The notes under the pieces: model-generated
Told to the model about the DNA's origin: nothing
The model's database searches: none
Seen by the model: only the letters and a program-made list of their open reading frames with translations
DNA from: F23-B02 sp963620985
GTDB taxonomy: Bacteria > Bacillota > Clostridia > Oscillospirales > Oscillospiraceae
Assembly: GCA_963620985.1 (NCBI GenBank)
Contig: CAVFCI010000016.1
Span: forward strand, 1 to 36,522
Direction: 5' to 3'
DNA length: 36,522 bases
Translations under genes and position numbers: made by a program
Shown here: positions 14,867 through 23,688 of the stretch, piece by piece
Layout: the number at the start of each line of letters is the position of its first letter
How positions within the stretch are numbered: position 1 is the first letter of the stretch

Positions 14867-16243
14867 ATGGAAAAGTCTCTGTCTCAGCAGGTAGCCGAGA
14901 TTGGTGCAGATCTTAAATTCGAAGATCTGCCGGAGCGTGTTGTAAACAACTCCAAGATGTTTATCATGGATCTGCTCGGCAACATCATCGCTTCCCGCCA
15001 TGTCGAATCCAGTGAGATCGTCCTCAAGACGGCGCAGGAACTCGGCGGCAAGGAGCAAAGTACCGTTATCGGCTGCAACTACAAGACCTCTGCGCAGATG
15101 GCTGCACTGGTAAACGGCACCTTCGGTCACGCATTTGACATGGATGACGACCACCGTTACGGCACTCAGCATTCCTCCGTCGTTGTTTTCCCCGCCATAC
15201 TCGCCCTTGCAGAGCAGTACGGAAAAAGCGGCAAGGACGTGATCACGGCCTTCGCATACGGCTCCGAGATCACGATCCGCCTCGGTGAGGCATTTGAGGG
15301 TCAGACCTATTATCAGGGTTTCCACCCCACCGGTACCTGCGGCGTGTTCGGTGCTACCGGCGGTGCGGCGAAGCTGCTCGGTCTGAGCGAAAAGGAGATT
15401 ACCTACGCACTCGGTCTTGCCGGCAGTCAGGCGGCGGGGCTGCTCGAGTGGAAGGCGCAGGGCACATGGTCGAAGAGATATCAGGCCGGTCACCCCGCAA
15501 TGTGCGGTGTTATAAGCGCACTGATGGCCAAGAACGGCTACACCGCGCCCACGACCGTGTGGGATGGTCAGGACGGCTTCCTTCGTGCGTACTCCTTCAA
15601 GGACATCTACAATTACGAGAAGGTTTATGACGAATTCGGCAAGCGCTGGGAGATGGCCGACACCTCCATCAAGGTTCACGCCTGCTGCCGCTTCTCGGCT
15701 CCTCTTGCCGATGCTGGTGTAGAGCTGTACAAACGCGGCATTGACTACAGAAATGTCGAGCGCATCCTTGCCCGCGTAAACAAATACTCCATCAAGGTTC
15801 TGACTGTTCCTGTGGAGACCAAGGCCGATCCTCAGACTGTCGTGGATGCACAGTTCTCACTGCCTTACGCCATTGCCTGCGGCCTTGTCAAGGGTCATGA
15901 GAATATTGACGACTACACCAATGAGAGCATCCGCGATCCCGAGGTTCTTGGACTGGCGAAGAAGGTAGAATGGATGCTCGATCCCGAGATCGAGAAGGTC
16001 TATCCGAAGTACTACCCCTGCACCGTCGAGGTCTACATGAAGGACGGCAGCAAGGAAGTTTGCCACATCGAGTATCCGAAGGGCGACCCCGAAAATCCCG
16101 TAAGCTGGGAAGAGGCTGTCGAGAAGTTCCGCTTCATGGCTGGCCACGAGATGGGCAGCTACAAGATCGAGAAGATAATCGACCTGTGCAGCCGTCTTGA
16201 CGAGCTCGAGAATCTTGACGAGCTGGTAGAGATGCTTCAGTGA
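14867..16243 (+). CDS. MmgE/PrpD-family dehydratase
   Basis: 458-aa member of the MmgE/PrpD family (2-methylcitrate dehydratase, cis-aconitate decarboxylase and relatives). Seen: family block GHAFDMDDDHRYGTQH (87-102) with the acidic cluster D91-D95, GFHPTGTCG (151-159), and WSKRYQAGHPAMCGV (201-215) with Lys203. The late motif reads ACCRFSAPLAD (273-283), where many members have a histidine near the Ala279 position, so chemistry may differ. Length is normal. First gene of the operon behind sigma-54 promoter 1. Likely removes water from (or isomerises) a hydroxylated tri- or dicarboxylate; the substrate is not known. Confidence 0.9.
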   Translation: MEKSLSQQVAEIGADLKFEDLPERVVNNSKMFIMDLLGNIIASRHVESSEIVLKTAQELGGKEQSTVIGCNYKTSAQMAALVNGTFGHAFDMDDDHRYGTQHSSVVVFPAILALAEQYGKSGKDVITAFAYGSEITIRLGEAFEGQTYYQGFHPTGTCGVFGATGGAAKLLGLSEKEITYALGLAGSQAAGLLEWKAQGTWSKRYQAGHPAMCGVISALMAKNGYTAPTTVWDGQDGFLRAYSFKDIYNYEKVYDEFGKRWEMADTSIKVHACCRFSAPLADAGVELYKRGIDYRNVERILARVNKYSIKVLTVPVETKADPQTVVDAQFSLPYAIACGLVKGHENIDDYTNESIRDPEVLGLAKKVEWMLDPEIEKVYPKYYPCTVEVYMKDGSKEVCHIEYPKGDPENPVSWEEAVEKFRFMAGHEMGSYKIEKIIDLCSRLDELENLDELVEMLQ

Positions 16244-16268
16244 TCACGCGAATAAAGTCAAAAGCCAT

Positions 16269-16303
16269 CCTCCGCGCAGACCGCTTTTCGGTCTGTGCGG
16301 AGG
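16269..16303 (+). other. Strong hairpin between dehydratase and MBL genes
   Basis: 15-bp stem (16269-16283 with 16289-16303, one G-U pair) around a CTTTT loop. No T-run follows, so it looks like an mRNA-stabilising or processing element, not a terminator. Confidence 0.6.
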
Positions 16304-16322
16304 TGAGGGATAGGAGCCGAAA

Positions 16323-17057
16323 ATGAGTAAGTACAAAATATATCCTCTGCATCTGGGGACGATAAATCGCGAGTGTTCTAACATGATCTACCGCACAAAT
16401 CCCGGACAGAAGGTTGACTTTCCGATAGTGGCGTATTATCTGACTGACGGAACCAATCAATTTGTTTTTGACACCGGAGCTTTTGTGCCCGACAACGGAT
16501 ATGTGCCCGTTGGAAAGCCCAATGGTCCATACATCCAGACTGATGAGCAGCGCATAGATAATGCTCTTAAAAAGATAGGCGTTGATTGCGATGATATCAA
16601 GACCGTGATACTCTCACATCTTCATTGGGATCATGCCGGTTCATGCCATTTTTTCAAGAATGCTAAATTTATCGTCCAAAAAACGGAGTACGAGTATGCT
16701 CTTCACCCGATAAAAATCCACCAGTTCCCTTACAGAGAAAGTGAGTTTATCGACCTCGATTTTCAATTCGTTGACGGTGATGTTACCCTCGGAGACGGCA
16801 TTAGGCTGATAACTACTCCGGGACACACTCCAGGTTCTCAAACACTCCTCGTTGACACCGACGATGGAGTTTACGCGCTTGTTGCCGACTTGGTAAATAC
16901 ACGTGAATGCTGGGAATCCGACCCGAAGCTTGCTAACGGTTATCATACAGACCTTATCGTGCACTATCAGAGCTTCGACAAGGTCGCTGCATTGGCTGAC
17001 CACATTTTGGAAGGACACGAAGTTAAGGTTTTTGAACATGAGTATTATCCACTTTAG
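16323..17057 (+). CDS. MBL-fold hydrolase, N-acyl-homoserine-lactonase-like
   Basis: 244-aa metallo-beta-lactamase-fold protein. Seen: metal motif HLHWDH (99-104), TTPGHTPGS (164-172) with His168, Asp189 in VADL, and a late histidine in FEHEYYP, the order of the two-metal site in AHL-lactonase-type enzymes. No signal peptide, so cytoplasmic. GGAG lies about 8 nt before the ATG. Within a carboxylate operon a likely job is opening a lactone of a hydroxy-acid (or cleaving an ester) before breakdown, not quorum quenching; this is inferred. It lies between the dehydratase and the transporter genes. Confidence 0.85.
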   Translation: MSKYKIYPLHLGTINRECSNMIYRTNPGQKVDFPIVAYYLTDGTNQFVFDTGAFVPDNGYVPVGKPNGPYIQTDEQRIDNALKKIGVDCDDIKTVILSHLHWDHAGSCHFFKNAKFIVQKTEYEYALHPIKIHQFPYRESEFIDLDFQFVDGDVTLGDGIRLITTPGHTPGSQTLLVDTDDGVYALVADLVNTRECWESDPKLANGYHTDLIVHYQSFDKVAALADHILEGHEVKVFEHEYYPL

Positions 17058-17077
17058 TATATTAAGGAGATGAAGGA

Positions 17078-18109
17078 ATGCGCAAAAAAACTATTATTAT
17101 TACTGTAATTCTGATGATGATTATGGCTGTTGTACTGTGTGGATGCGGCAATGACAGCGACAAGCAGTCCGCTGATGGTTCCAAGATTGTGTTTAAAGTA
17201 GGCCATGTGCAGCCGGCAGATCATCCGTATCATACGGGTATGGTCAAGCTCAACGAGCTTCTTCAGGAGCGTACCAACGGTCAGATATCCCTTGATATCT
17301 ACCCGTCTTCTCAGCTCGGTGCTGAGCGTGAGCTGATCGAAGGTGTTCAGCTTGGAACAGTAGATATCGGCCTTGTTACCTCACCTCTTGCCAACTTCGA
17401 TACAAGTTGGTATCTGTTTGATATTCCCGGAATTTTCTACACCAAAGAGCATGCATACGAATTTCTTGATGGAGAAAAGGGGCAGGCAATGCTCGACGGC
17501 CTTGCATCTAAAAACATTAAGGGTGTCTCTTTCTGGGAAACCGGATTCTTTAATATGTTTGATTCCAAGCATGCTATCGAGGATCCTTCTGATCTTTCCG
17601 GACTGACCATGCGCGTTATGGAAAACGACGCATACATCACGTACTTCTCAAAGCTCGGAGCTAACCCTGTTCCGATGGCATATTCCGAGGTATATACCGG
17701 AATTCAAAACGGCACTGTTGACGGTACCGTCATCCCCATTTCGGCCATCTATCTCAATAAGTTCTACACGGTCGCCCCTTATGTAACTCGTTGCCAGAAC
17801 TGGTATTGCCCCGTAACCTTCATCATGAGCACTTCTGCATGGAGTACTATGACCGAAGAGCAGCAGGAGATATTCCAAGAATGCGCAAACGAGGCAAGAG
17901 ACTATATGCGTCAGCAGTTGACTGATAGCGAAGAGGCTCAGGTTCAGGCCATGAAGGACGAGGGCTGCACCGTTATTGAGGTCGATAAAGAGGCATGGAG
18001 CAAAGGCGAAACCGAAGCGGTTCAGGCGGTTAAGGATTTGTTCGTCGGCAAGTATGTTTCTCAGGATGATCTTGATTATATAGAATCAATCGGAGAGAAA
18101 TACAAATAA
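17078..18109 (+). CDS. dctP: TRAP transporter substrate-binding lipoprotein (DctP)
   Basis: 343-aa extracytoplasmic receptor of a TRAP carboxylate transporter. Seen: lipobox LCGC with Cys23 as lipid site, DctP start FKVGHVQPADHPYHTGMVKL (39-58), GQISLDIYPSSQLG (68-81), and the substrate-clamping arginine region LTMRVMEN (176-183, Arg179) that pairs with a ligand carboxylate in this family. AAGGAG precedes the ATG. Third gene of the sigma-54 operon. Ligand unknown, expected to be a carboxylate. Codons here end in A/T more often than in neighbouring housekeeping genes. Confidence 0.95.
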   Translation: MRKKTIIITVILMMIMAVVLCGCGNDSDKQSADGSKIVFKVGHVQPADHPYHTGMVKLNELLQERTNGQISLDIYPSSQLGAERELIEGVQLGTVDIGLVTSPLANFDTSWYLFDIPGIFYTKEHAYEFLDGEKGQAMLDGLASKNIKGVSFWETGFFNMFDSKHAIEDPSDLSGLTMRVMENDAYITYFSKLGANPVPMAYSEVYTGIQNGTVDGTVIPISAIYLNKFYTVAPYVTRCQNWYCPVTFIMSTSAWSTMTEEQQEIFQECANEARDYMRQQLTDSEEAQVQAMKDEGCTVIEVDKEAWSKGETEAVQAVKDLFVGKYVSQDDLDYIESIGEKYK

Positions 18110-18122
18110 ACGAAAACTTAAA

Positions 18123-18164
18123 ATTGAGCTGCAGCAGATAACTCTTTTTCAGCTGCAGCTCAAT
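18123..18164 (+). other. Hairpin between dctP and dctQ
   Basis: Perfect 12-bp stem, ATTGAGCTGCAG (18123-18134) with CTGCAGCTCAAT (18153-18164), 18-nt loop. Such a structure could protect the dctP mRNA and keep receptor above membrane subunits. Confidence 0.6.
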
Positions 18165-18193
18165 GCGACCCGTAATGATAGGAGGTAGTGTTC

Positions 18194-18733
18194 TTGGAAA
18201 ATCAAAACAAAGAACACAAGGTTACTGCCTTTGACAAACTGATGTTTTTTGTCGGCAAATTGCAGGATGTCTTTTCAATCATCCCTCTAATAGCCATGTG
18301 TTTTATAGTCCTTGCTTGCGTTATCATGAGATATGTACTTAAAACTCCTTTTACATGGGGTGAAGAAGCATCACGCTATCTTATGATTTTTGCAGCTATG
18401 ATCGCAATCGGCATGGGTGTGCGTGAAAAAGCACACCTCGGAGTTACCATGTTTACAGATGCTCTGCGTGGAAAAGCACAGTTATTTGTCAAAGCTTTTG
18501 CGCAGGTTCTAAATTTAGCCATCTACGGCGTTCTGGCATATCTTTCTTTTGAGTTTGTTGTTGCTCAGAAAATGTTTGGACAGGTTTCCGCAGCTTTGAA
18601 GCTCCCAATGTATATCGTATACAGTATCATGCTCATGGGCTTTGTGTTCAGCTGTATTGAAACCGTATATGTTATCTACCGTGACTTCATACGAAAAGAC
18701 CCCCTTGAAACTAAGGAGGAAATTAGCACATGA
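18194..18733 (+). CDS. dctQ: TRAP transporter small membrane subunit (DctQ)
   Basis: 179-aa four-helix DctQ-family protein. Seen: hydrophobic helices near residues 20-45, 55-75, 95-120 and 135-160, and the family-typical TPFTWGEEASRYLMIF (about 52-67). I place the start at TTG 18194, 8 nt after GGAGG; a GTG at 18188 would be only 2 nt from that site. The stop overlaps the dctM start (ATGA), so the two are co-translated. Confidence 0.9.
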   Translation: MENQNKEHKVTAFDKLMFFVGKLQDVFSIIPLIAMCFIVLACVIMRYVLKTPFTWGEEASRYLMIFAAMIAIGMGVREKAHLGVTMFTDALRGKAQLFVKAFAQVLNLAIYGVLAYLSFEFVVAQKMFGQVSAALKLPMYIVYSIMLMGFVFSCIETVYVIYRDFIRKDPLETKEEIST

Positions 18734-20010
18734 TAGCTATTCTTTTTATTCTTTTCTTCGTGCTGTTGATTTTGGGTGTTCCCATTGCGCTAAGCCTTGC
18801 GGCTTCCTCAATTGCAGCGCTGTATATGCTCGATATCAATCTCGTTGTCGTTGCGCAGAAAATATTTACCGCTATGGACTCCTACAGTCTTATGGCTATC
18901 CCTTTCTTTATGATAGCTGGCGGTCTTCTGGCCGAAGGCGGTGTTTCAAGACGTTTGACTAACTTTGCCAAATCTCTTGTCGGCTGGCTCCCTGGCGGAT
19001 TTGCGGTGGTTGTTTTCCTGTCGTCCGCTTTCTTCGGCGCAATCTCCGGTTCATCCGCCGCGACCGTTGCTGCAATAGGTGCCATCATGGTTCCTGCTAT
19101 GCTTGAAGACGGATATCCGCTTAAATTCTCCCTTGCGACCGTTGCATCCGGCGGCTTTCTCGGTATAATTGTTCCTCCTTCGATTCCCATGGTCATTTAC
19201 GGTCTCGCTGCCGGTGCGCCTGTCGGTGATGTTTTTATGGGCGGTTTTATACCCGGCTTCATGCTGGCAGGCGGCATGGCTGTTTACTCCGTTATCTGGG
19301 CAACACGCCATCCTGAGCTTGTAAAGCGTCATAAGTTTTCACTCCATGAAGTATGGGTAACTTTTAAAGATGCAATCTGGGCTCTCATTATGCCTATAAT
19401 CATTCTCGGCGGTATCTACGGCGGCATCTTCAGCGCTACCGAAGCTGCTTGCGTCGCTGTTTTTTACGGTCTGCTTGTCGGTATTCTGATTTACAAAGAA
19501 CTCGACATCAAGCTTATTTGGGGCATACTGAGATCGTCTATAGTCACTACAGGCATGCTGCTGTTTGTTATTGCTGCTGCGACCGTTTTCGGCCTTGTGC
19601 TCACAAGGGAAAATGTTCCCCAGACGGTTGCAGCATGGATAACCGGCGTTGCAACTACAAAATTTGCTTTCTGGGCAATGGTAACCATCCTCCTGCTCAT
19701 TGTAGGCACATTCATGGATACATGCCCCGCTGTCATGATCTTGACTCCGATATTTGCTCCGGCTCTTTCAGCTTATGGAATAGACCCTGTAGTTTTCGGT
19801 GTTGTTATGATAATCAACCTCGGCATCGGTCTGTGCACGCCCCCTGTCGGACTTAATCTGTACGTTGCAGCAGGTCTAAAGAAAACGGGTATCAACAATG
19901 TCGTATGCAAACATCTGTTCTTATATCTGCTGTGTGCTCTCACAGTGCTTATACTGCTGATGGCTTTCCCGCAGATAATAATGCTTCTGCCGAACGCAGC
20001 AGCAAATTGA
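18730..20010 (+). CDS. dctM: TRAP transporter large membrane subunit (DctM)
   Basis: 426-aa permease of the TRAP family that drives uptake with a sodium gradient. Seen: about twelve hydrophobic segments, SGSSAATVAAIG (about 99-110) and GIIVPPSIPMVIYG (about 149-162), two conserved DctM loops, and the second-repeat GTFMDTCPAVMILTPIF (about 329-345) and LGIGLCTPPVGLNLYV. AAGGAGG lies upstream of the overlapping ATGA start. Last gene before the second sigma-54 promoter. Confidence 0.96.
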   Translation: MIAILFILFFVLLILGVPIALSLAASSIAALYMLDINLVVVAQKIFTAMDSYSLMAIPFFMIAGGLLAEGGVSRRLTNFAKSLVGWLPGGFAVVVFLSSAFFGAISGSSAATVAAIGAIMVPAMLEDGYPLKFSLATVASGGFLGIIVPPSIPMVIYGLAAGAPVGDVFMGGFIPGFMLAGGMAVYSVIWATRHPELVKRHKFSLHEVWVTFKDAIWALIMPIIILGGIYGGIFSATEAACVAVFYGLLVGILIYKELDIKLIWGILRSSIVTTGMLLFVIAAATVFGLVLTRENVPQTVAAWITGVATTKFAFWAMVTILLLIVGTFMDTCPAVMILTPIFAPALSAYGIDPVVFGVVMIINLGIGLCTPPVGLNLYVAAGLKKTGINNVVCKHLFLYLLCALTVLILLMAFPQIIMLLPNAAAN

Positions 20011-20104
20011 CCAATTCCCCATATCTAAATTGTATCCCAAAATAATGCGCCGGTTGACGTATGCCGGAACTGCTATTCCGCCGGCTGCGTCATATCCCAG
20101 CAAG

Positions 20105-20131
20105 CGCGGCGTTTCAATTTGAAACGCCGCG
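20105..20131. promoter_or_regulatory. 27-nt perfect palindrome with GTTTCA core (enhancer site and/or terminator)
   Basis: Perfect inverted repeat centred on 20118: GTTTCAATTTGAAAC (20111-20125) with GC-rich arms CGCGGC/GCCGCG. As DNA it is the best form of the GTTTCA sites near the activator, 136 bp upstream of the next -24 element. As RNA it forms a GC-rich hairpin followed by AATTTTCTTTT, a plausible end for the TRAP transcript. Both roles may be real. More half sites lie at 20142-20147 (TGAAAC), 20152-20157 (GTTTCG) and 20234-20240 (GTTTCAT). Upstream, 20053-20093 has nested TGACG/CGTCA and GCCGG/CCGGC repeats; nothing coding is seen in 20011-20311. Confidence 0.65.
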
Positions 20132-20251
20132 AATTTTCTTTTGAAACGAAGGTTTCGCTCTCGTGCCAACAGAACGGAGCTTACCGAGTAAAAATGCCAG
20201 AATTTCAGGCGCTTTCAGCGAAAAACAAGAAGTGTTTCATAATGTTTTATC

Positions 20252-20268
20252 TTGGCATGGTTTTTGCT
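20252..20268 (+). promoter_or_regulatory. Sigma-54 promoter 2 (isomerase-lyase-hydratase-Etf operon)
   Basis: TTGGCATGGTTTTTGCT differs from the TTGGCAC-N5-TTGCW consensus only at the seventh base. GG at 20254-20255 and GC at 20266-20267 are 10 nt apart. Start site expected near 20278, 34 nt before the ATG. Confidence 0.9.
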
Positions 20269-20311
20269 TGTTTAAATAGTAAAACTAATTACAGTGAAAG
20301 AAGTGTTATAA

Positions 20312-21463
20312 ATGTACAGACCCGAAGCGGAACGCATACCATGCGTCATCATGCGCGGCGGCACGAGCAAGGGCATATACCTTGTGGGCAACCACCTGCC
20401 TGCCGACCCCGAAAGGCGCGACCGCGTTATCCTCTCCATTTTTGGAAGCCCCGACAAGCGCCAGATAGACGGCTTGGGCGGTGCTGACCCCCTGACCAGC
20501 AAGCTGGCTATCGTTGACCGCTCCGAGCGCGACGATGCAGATGTTGACTACACCTTCGGACAGGTGGAAATAAACAGAGCCTGCGTTGACTATTCCTCAA
20601 ACTGCGGCAACATCTCCTCCGGCGTAGGTCCCTTTGCCATCGAGCAGGGCATGGTCAAGGCCGTTGAGCCCGTTACCCGCGTGCGCATATATAATACGAA
20701 CACGAAAAAGGTGTTTGAGGCTTATGTTCCCGTAAAGGACGGACGTCCGTGCTATGCCGGTGACTTCAAGATAGACGGCGTTCCCGGTACGGGTGCCCGC
20801 ATCGGCATAAATATGGCAGGCACTATCGGTGCGAAAACCGGTAGCCTCCTTCCTACAGGCAACCCTAAGGACATCATTCAGGTGGACGGCTTCGGAAAGC
20901 TCGAGGTGTCCATGCTCGATGCCGGCAGCCCAATGGTATTTGTCCGTGCAGCTGATCTCGGACTCAAGGGCACCGAATCGCCGCAGGAGATCGACTCCGA
21001 TCCGAAGATGCTCGAACTTCTGGAAAACATCCGCTGCACAGCCTCTGTGATCATGGGCATCGCCCCCGACAAGCAGACGGCGCGTGAAAATATCCGTGCG
21101 GTGCCGATGGTCGCATTTGTCTCCCGCGCACAGGATTACTACAGCCATATAACGGGACAGCTCGTTTCAAAGCGAAGCATTGACTTCGTCTCCCGCGATA
21201 TGTTCATGGGCATAATGCATAAAACATATTCCGGAACCGCGTCGGTGTGCACAATCTGTGCCGCTGCGACTAAGGGTACTATCGTAAGCGAGGCCATCGG
21301 CAAGAGCATACAAAGCGGCACCGTGCGCATCGGTCATCCAGGCGGCGTCCTCGAAGGCGAGGTCGAGGTGTCGGACGGAGCGATCACCAAAGCGGTCTAT
21401 GGCCGCACCGCAAGGCGCATCATGGAGGGATATGTTTACGTCCCCCGCGAAATACTGGATTAA
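20312..21463 (+). CDS. PrpF / methylitaconate delta-isomerase family protein
   Basis: 383-aa PrpF-fold isomerase. Relatives shift a C=C bond in 2-methylaconitate (PrpF) or convert 3-methylitaconate to 2,3-dimethylmaleate (Mii of Eubacterium barkeri). Seen: start motif IMRGGTSKG (13-21), GADPLTSKLAIV (57-68) with Lys64 at the place of the PrpF catalytic lysine, YSSNCGNISSGVGPFAI (94-110) with Cys98, and a late SGTASVCTICAAATKG stretch. Ribosome binding site is weak (AAAGAAG). First gene of the second sigma-54 operon, directly before a lyase and a two-subunit hydratase, the same set as the dimethylmaleate branch. Confidence 0.9.
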   Translation: MYRPEAERIPCVIMRGGTSKGIYLVGNHLPADPERRDRVILSIFGSPDKRQIDGLGGADPLTSKLAIVDRSERDDADVDYTFGQVEINRACVDYSSNCGNISSGVGPFAIEQGMVKAVEPVTRVRIYNTNTKKVFEAYVPVKDGRPCYAGDFKIDGVPGTGARIGINMAGTIGAKTGSLLPTGNPKDIIQVDGFGKLEVSMLDAGSPMVFVRAADLGLKGTESPQEIDSDPKMLELLENIRCTASVIMGIAPDKQTARENIRAVPMVAFVSRAQDYYSHITGQLVSKRSIDFVSRDMFMGIMHKTYSGTASVCTICAAATKGTIVSEAIGKSIQSGTVRIGHPGGVLEGEVEVSDGAITKAVYGRTARRIMEGYVYVPREILD

Positions 21464-21487
21464 ATTATTTTCAAGGAGATATTAATT

Positions 21488-22402
21488 ATGAGAAACAGCT
21501 CTGGTTTTTCCGGCGCGAAAGCGCTCCGCGAACGGCTTAAGAAACCCGGGATCATCGTCGCTCCCGGCGCATACGACTGCCTTTCCGCACGTCTTATCGA
21601 GCAGGCCGGCTTTGAAGCCGCGTTTATGACCGGCTTCGGAGCTTCAGGTTCGATCCTCGGTCAACCTGACTACGGCCTTATGACCATGAACGAGATGGCG
21701 ACGGTTTGTGCAAACATGAATTATTTCCTCAACATCCCGCTCATCGGTGATATCGACACGGGCTACGGCAATCCACTGAATGTAGTGCGCACCGTGCGCG
21801 AATTTGAGCGCGCAGGTATGGCAGCCGTGCATCTTGAGGATCAGGTATTCCCCAAGCGCTGCGGCCACATGGAGAAAAAGGCAGTCATTCCGATGGAGGA
21901 GCATGTTGAGAAGATTAGAGCTGCCGTAGAAGCGCGTGACGATATGATGATAATCGCCCGTACAGATGCATACGCGACGCACGGCCTTGATGAGGTTCTC
22001 CGCCGTCTCGAGGCTTACCGTGACGCAGGTGCCGATATCATCTATGCCGACGGCCTTACAAACGTAGAAGCAATGCGCGAGGTCTGTAAGATAGAGGGCG
22101 CTTACAAGTTCGGCAATCAGGTCGAGGGGGGTAAATCTCCCACGCTCAGCTTTGAGGAGCTTGAGGATATCGGCTACGATATCGTTATCTATCCCGTATG
22201 CACCGTTCTTACCGCGGCTCAGGCAATGCGCACGATGCTGCACAGCCTGCGTGACACGCATTCAAACAAAGAGATCATTGAAAAGAAAATGGTCACCGGC
22301 TTCGGTGAATACAACGATATGGTAGGCATGAAGGCTCTTACTGACATGGAAAAGAATTTCCAGGTCGATGTATTTAAGAAAAAGCATGCCGAAGAACAGT
22401 GA
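21488..22402 (+). CDS. Isocitrate-lyase-superfamily lyase (methylisocitrate/dimethylmalate lyase type)
   Basis: 304-aa ICL/PEP-mutase superfamily enzyme. Seen: GDIDTGYG (87-94) with metal-binding Asp88/Asp90, HLEDQVFPKRCGHM (115-128) with catalytic Cys125, and late helices typical of the barrel. KRCGH is the form found in 2-methylisocitrate and 2,3-dimethylmalate lyases, whereas isocitrate lyases carry KKCGH; hence pyruvate is the likely ketoacid product, with succinate or propionate as the other half. AAGGAG before the ATG. It sits between the PrpF-type isomerase and the hydratase large subunit. Confidence 0.9.
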   Translation: MRNSSGFSGAKALRERLKKPGIIVAPGAYDCLSARLIEQAGFEAAFMTGFGASGSILGQPDYGLMTMNEMATVCANMNYFLNIPLIGDIDTGYGNPLNVVRTVREFERAGMAAVHLEDQVFPKRCGHMEKKAVIPMEEHVEKIRAAVEARDDMMIIARTDAYATHGLDEVLRRLEAYRDAGADIIYADGLTNVEAMREVCKIEGAYKFGNQVEGGKSPTLSFEELEDIGYDIVIYPVCTVLTAAQAMRTMLHSLRDTHSNKEIIEKKMVTGFGEYNDMVGMKALTDMEKNFQVDVFKKKHAEEQ

Positions 22403-22420
22403 TTTGAAGGGGTGACTGCA

Positions 22421-23686
22421 ATGGGCATGACAATGACCCAAAAGATCCTTGCGATGCACTGCGGCAGAGAGGCTGTCAAGGCAGGCGAACTTGTAAATGC
22501 AAGGCTCGACCTTGTCATGGGCAGCGACGTGACCTCGCCCATAGCCATAAAAGCCATGGAGCGCTATGGCATGGATAAGGTATTCGATCCTTCAAAGATC
22601 GTTCTTGTCATGGATCACTTTGCTCCGAACAAGGACATTCAGGCAGCGCAAAACTGCGCGATGGTGCGTAAATTTGCCCGCAAAATGGGCATTGACAATT
22701 TCTATGACGGCGGTCGAATGGGTATTGAGCACGCGCTTTTGCCCGAGCAGGGCTTCGTAGCTCCAGGTGAGCTCATAATAGGTGCGGATTCACACACCTG
22801 CACCTACGGTGCTCTCGGCGCGTTTTCCACCGGCATCGGCTCAACCGACATGGCAGCGGGAATGTTCTCAGGCATGAGCTGGTTCAAGATACCACCCGCC
22901 ATAAAGGTACAGCTGCACGGCGAGTTCCCGAAGAACGTCGGTGGCAAGGATCTCATCCTCACACTCATTGGAATGATCGGTGTTGACGGAGCAAGATACC
23001 AGTCGCTTGAGTTCTGCGGCGATGCCGTTGCCGGTATCCCAATAAGCGACAGATTCACCATATGCAACATGGCTATAGAGGCCGGAGCCAAAAACGGAAT
23101 ATTCCCCGTTGACGGCAAGACCATAGAGTACATCACCGGCCGCATAAACAGACCGTATACCATTGTGACCGCAGACCCCGATGCAGAATATACACGCACG
23201 ATCGACATTGACCTTTCCTCACTCAAGCCTGTAGTAGCCGCACCGAATCTGCCTTCGAATGTCAAGGAGGCAGCTGCCTTCAGCGGTCTGCACATAGATC
23301 AGGTCGTCATCGGATGCTGCACGAACGGGCAGATAAATGATCTGCGCGCCGCAGCTGATATCATGCGCGGCAAAAGTGTTGCGTCTCACGTTCGGTGCAT
23401 CATCATTCCTGCAACATGGGAGGTCTATCGTCAGGCGATGCACGAGGGCATAGTTGACTGCTTCCTGGACGCGGGTGCGACGGTATCCATGCCGACCTGC
23501 GGCCCATGCAACGGCGGTCATGTCGGTGTGCTGGCCTCGGGCGAGCGCTGCGTATCGACCACGAACCGCAATTTCGTAGGCAGAATGGGTCCGCAGAACT
23601 CGGAGATATATCTTGCAAGCCCTGCGGTCGCCGCAGCATCTGCCATCGCAGGCTGCATAGCTGTTCCCTGCTGCGAGGAGGTGTGA
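22421..23686 (+). CDS. LeuC-type hydro-lyase large subunit (dimethylmaleate hydratase/IPM isomerase family)
   Basis: 421-aa aconitase-superfamily large subunit binding a 4Fe-4S cluster. Seen: GADSHTCTYGALGAFSTGIG (121-140), cluster cysteines C300 (in IGCCTNG), C360 and C363 (in TCGPCNGGH), and TTNRNFVGRMG (380-390) of the substrate site. The start is ATG 22421, 7 nt after GAAGGGG; the in-frame GTG at 22412 overlaps that site. Its partner follows after 2 nt. No leuA or leuB is nearby, so leucine synthesis is unlikely; hydration of a methyl-branched maleate or aconitate is the better guess. Confidence 0.93.
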   Translation: MGMTMTQKILAMHCGREAVKAGELVNARLDLVMGSDVTSPIAIKAMERYGMDKVFDPSKIVLVMDHFAPNKDIQAAQNCAMVRKFARKMGIDNFYDGGRMGIEHALLPEQGFVAPGELIIGADSHTCTYGALGAFSTGIGSTDMAAGMFSGMSWFKIPPAIKVQLHGEFPKNVGGKDLILTLIGMIGVDGARYQSLEFCGDAVAGIPISDRFTICNMAIEAGAKNGIFPVDGKTIEYITGRINRPYTIVTADPDAEYTRTIDIDLSSLKPVVAAPNLPSNVKEAAAFSGLHIDQVVIGCCTNGQINDLRAAADIMRGKSVASHVRCIIIPATWEVYRQAMHEGIVDCFLDAGATVSMPTCGPCNGGHVGVLASGERCVSTTNRNFVGRMGPQNSEIYLASPAVAAASAIAGCIAVPCCEEV

Positions 23687-23688
23687 TA

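Noticed and set aside
21488..22402. Isocitrate lyase of a glyoxylate shunt
   Set aside because: The catalytic motif is KRCGH, not KKCGH, the protein is short like methylisocitrate lyases, and no malate synthase is near. It is kept only as a weak alternative.
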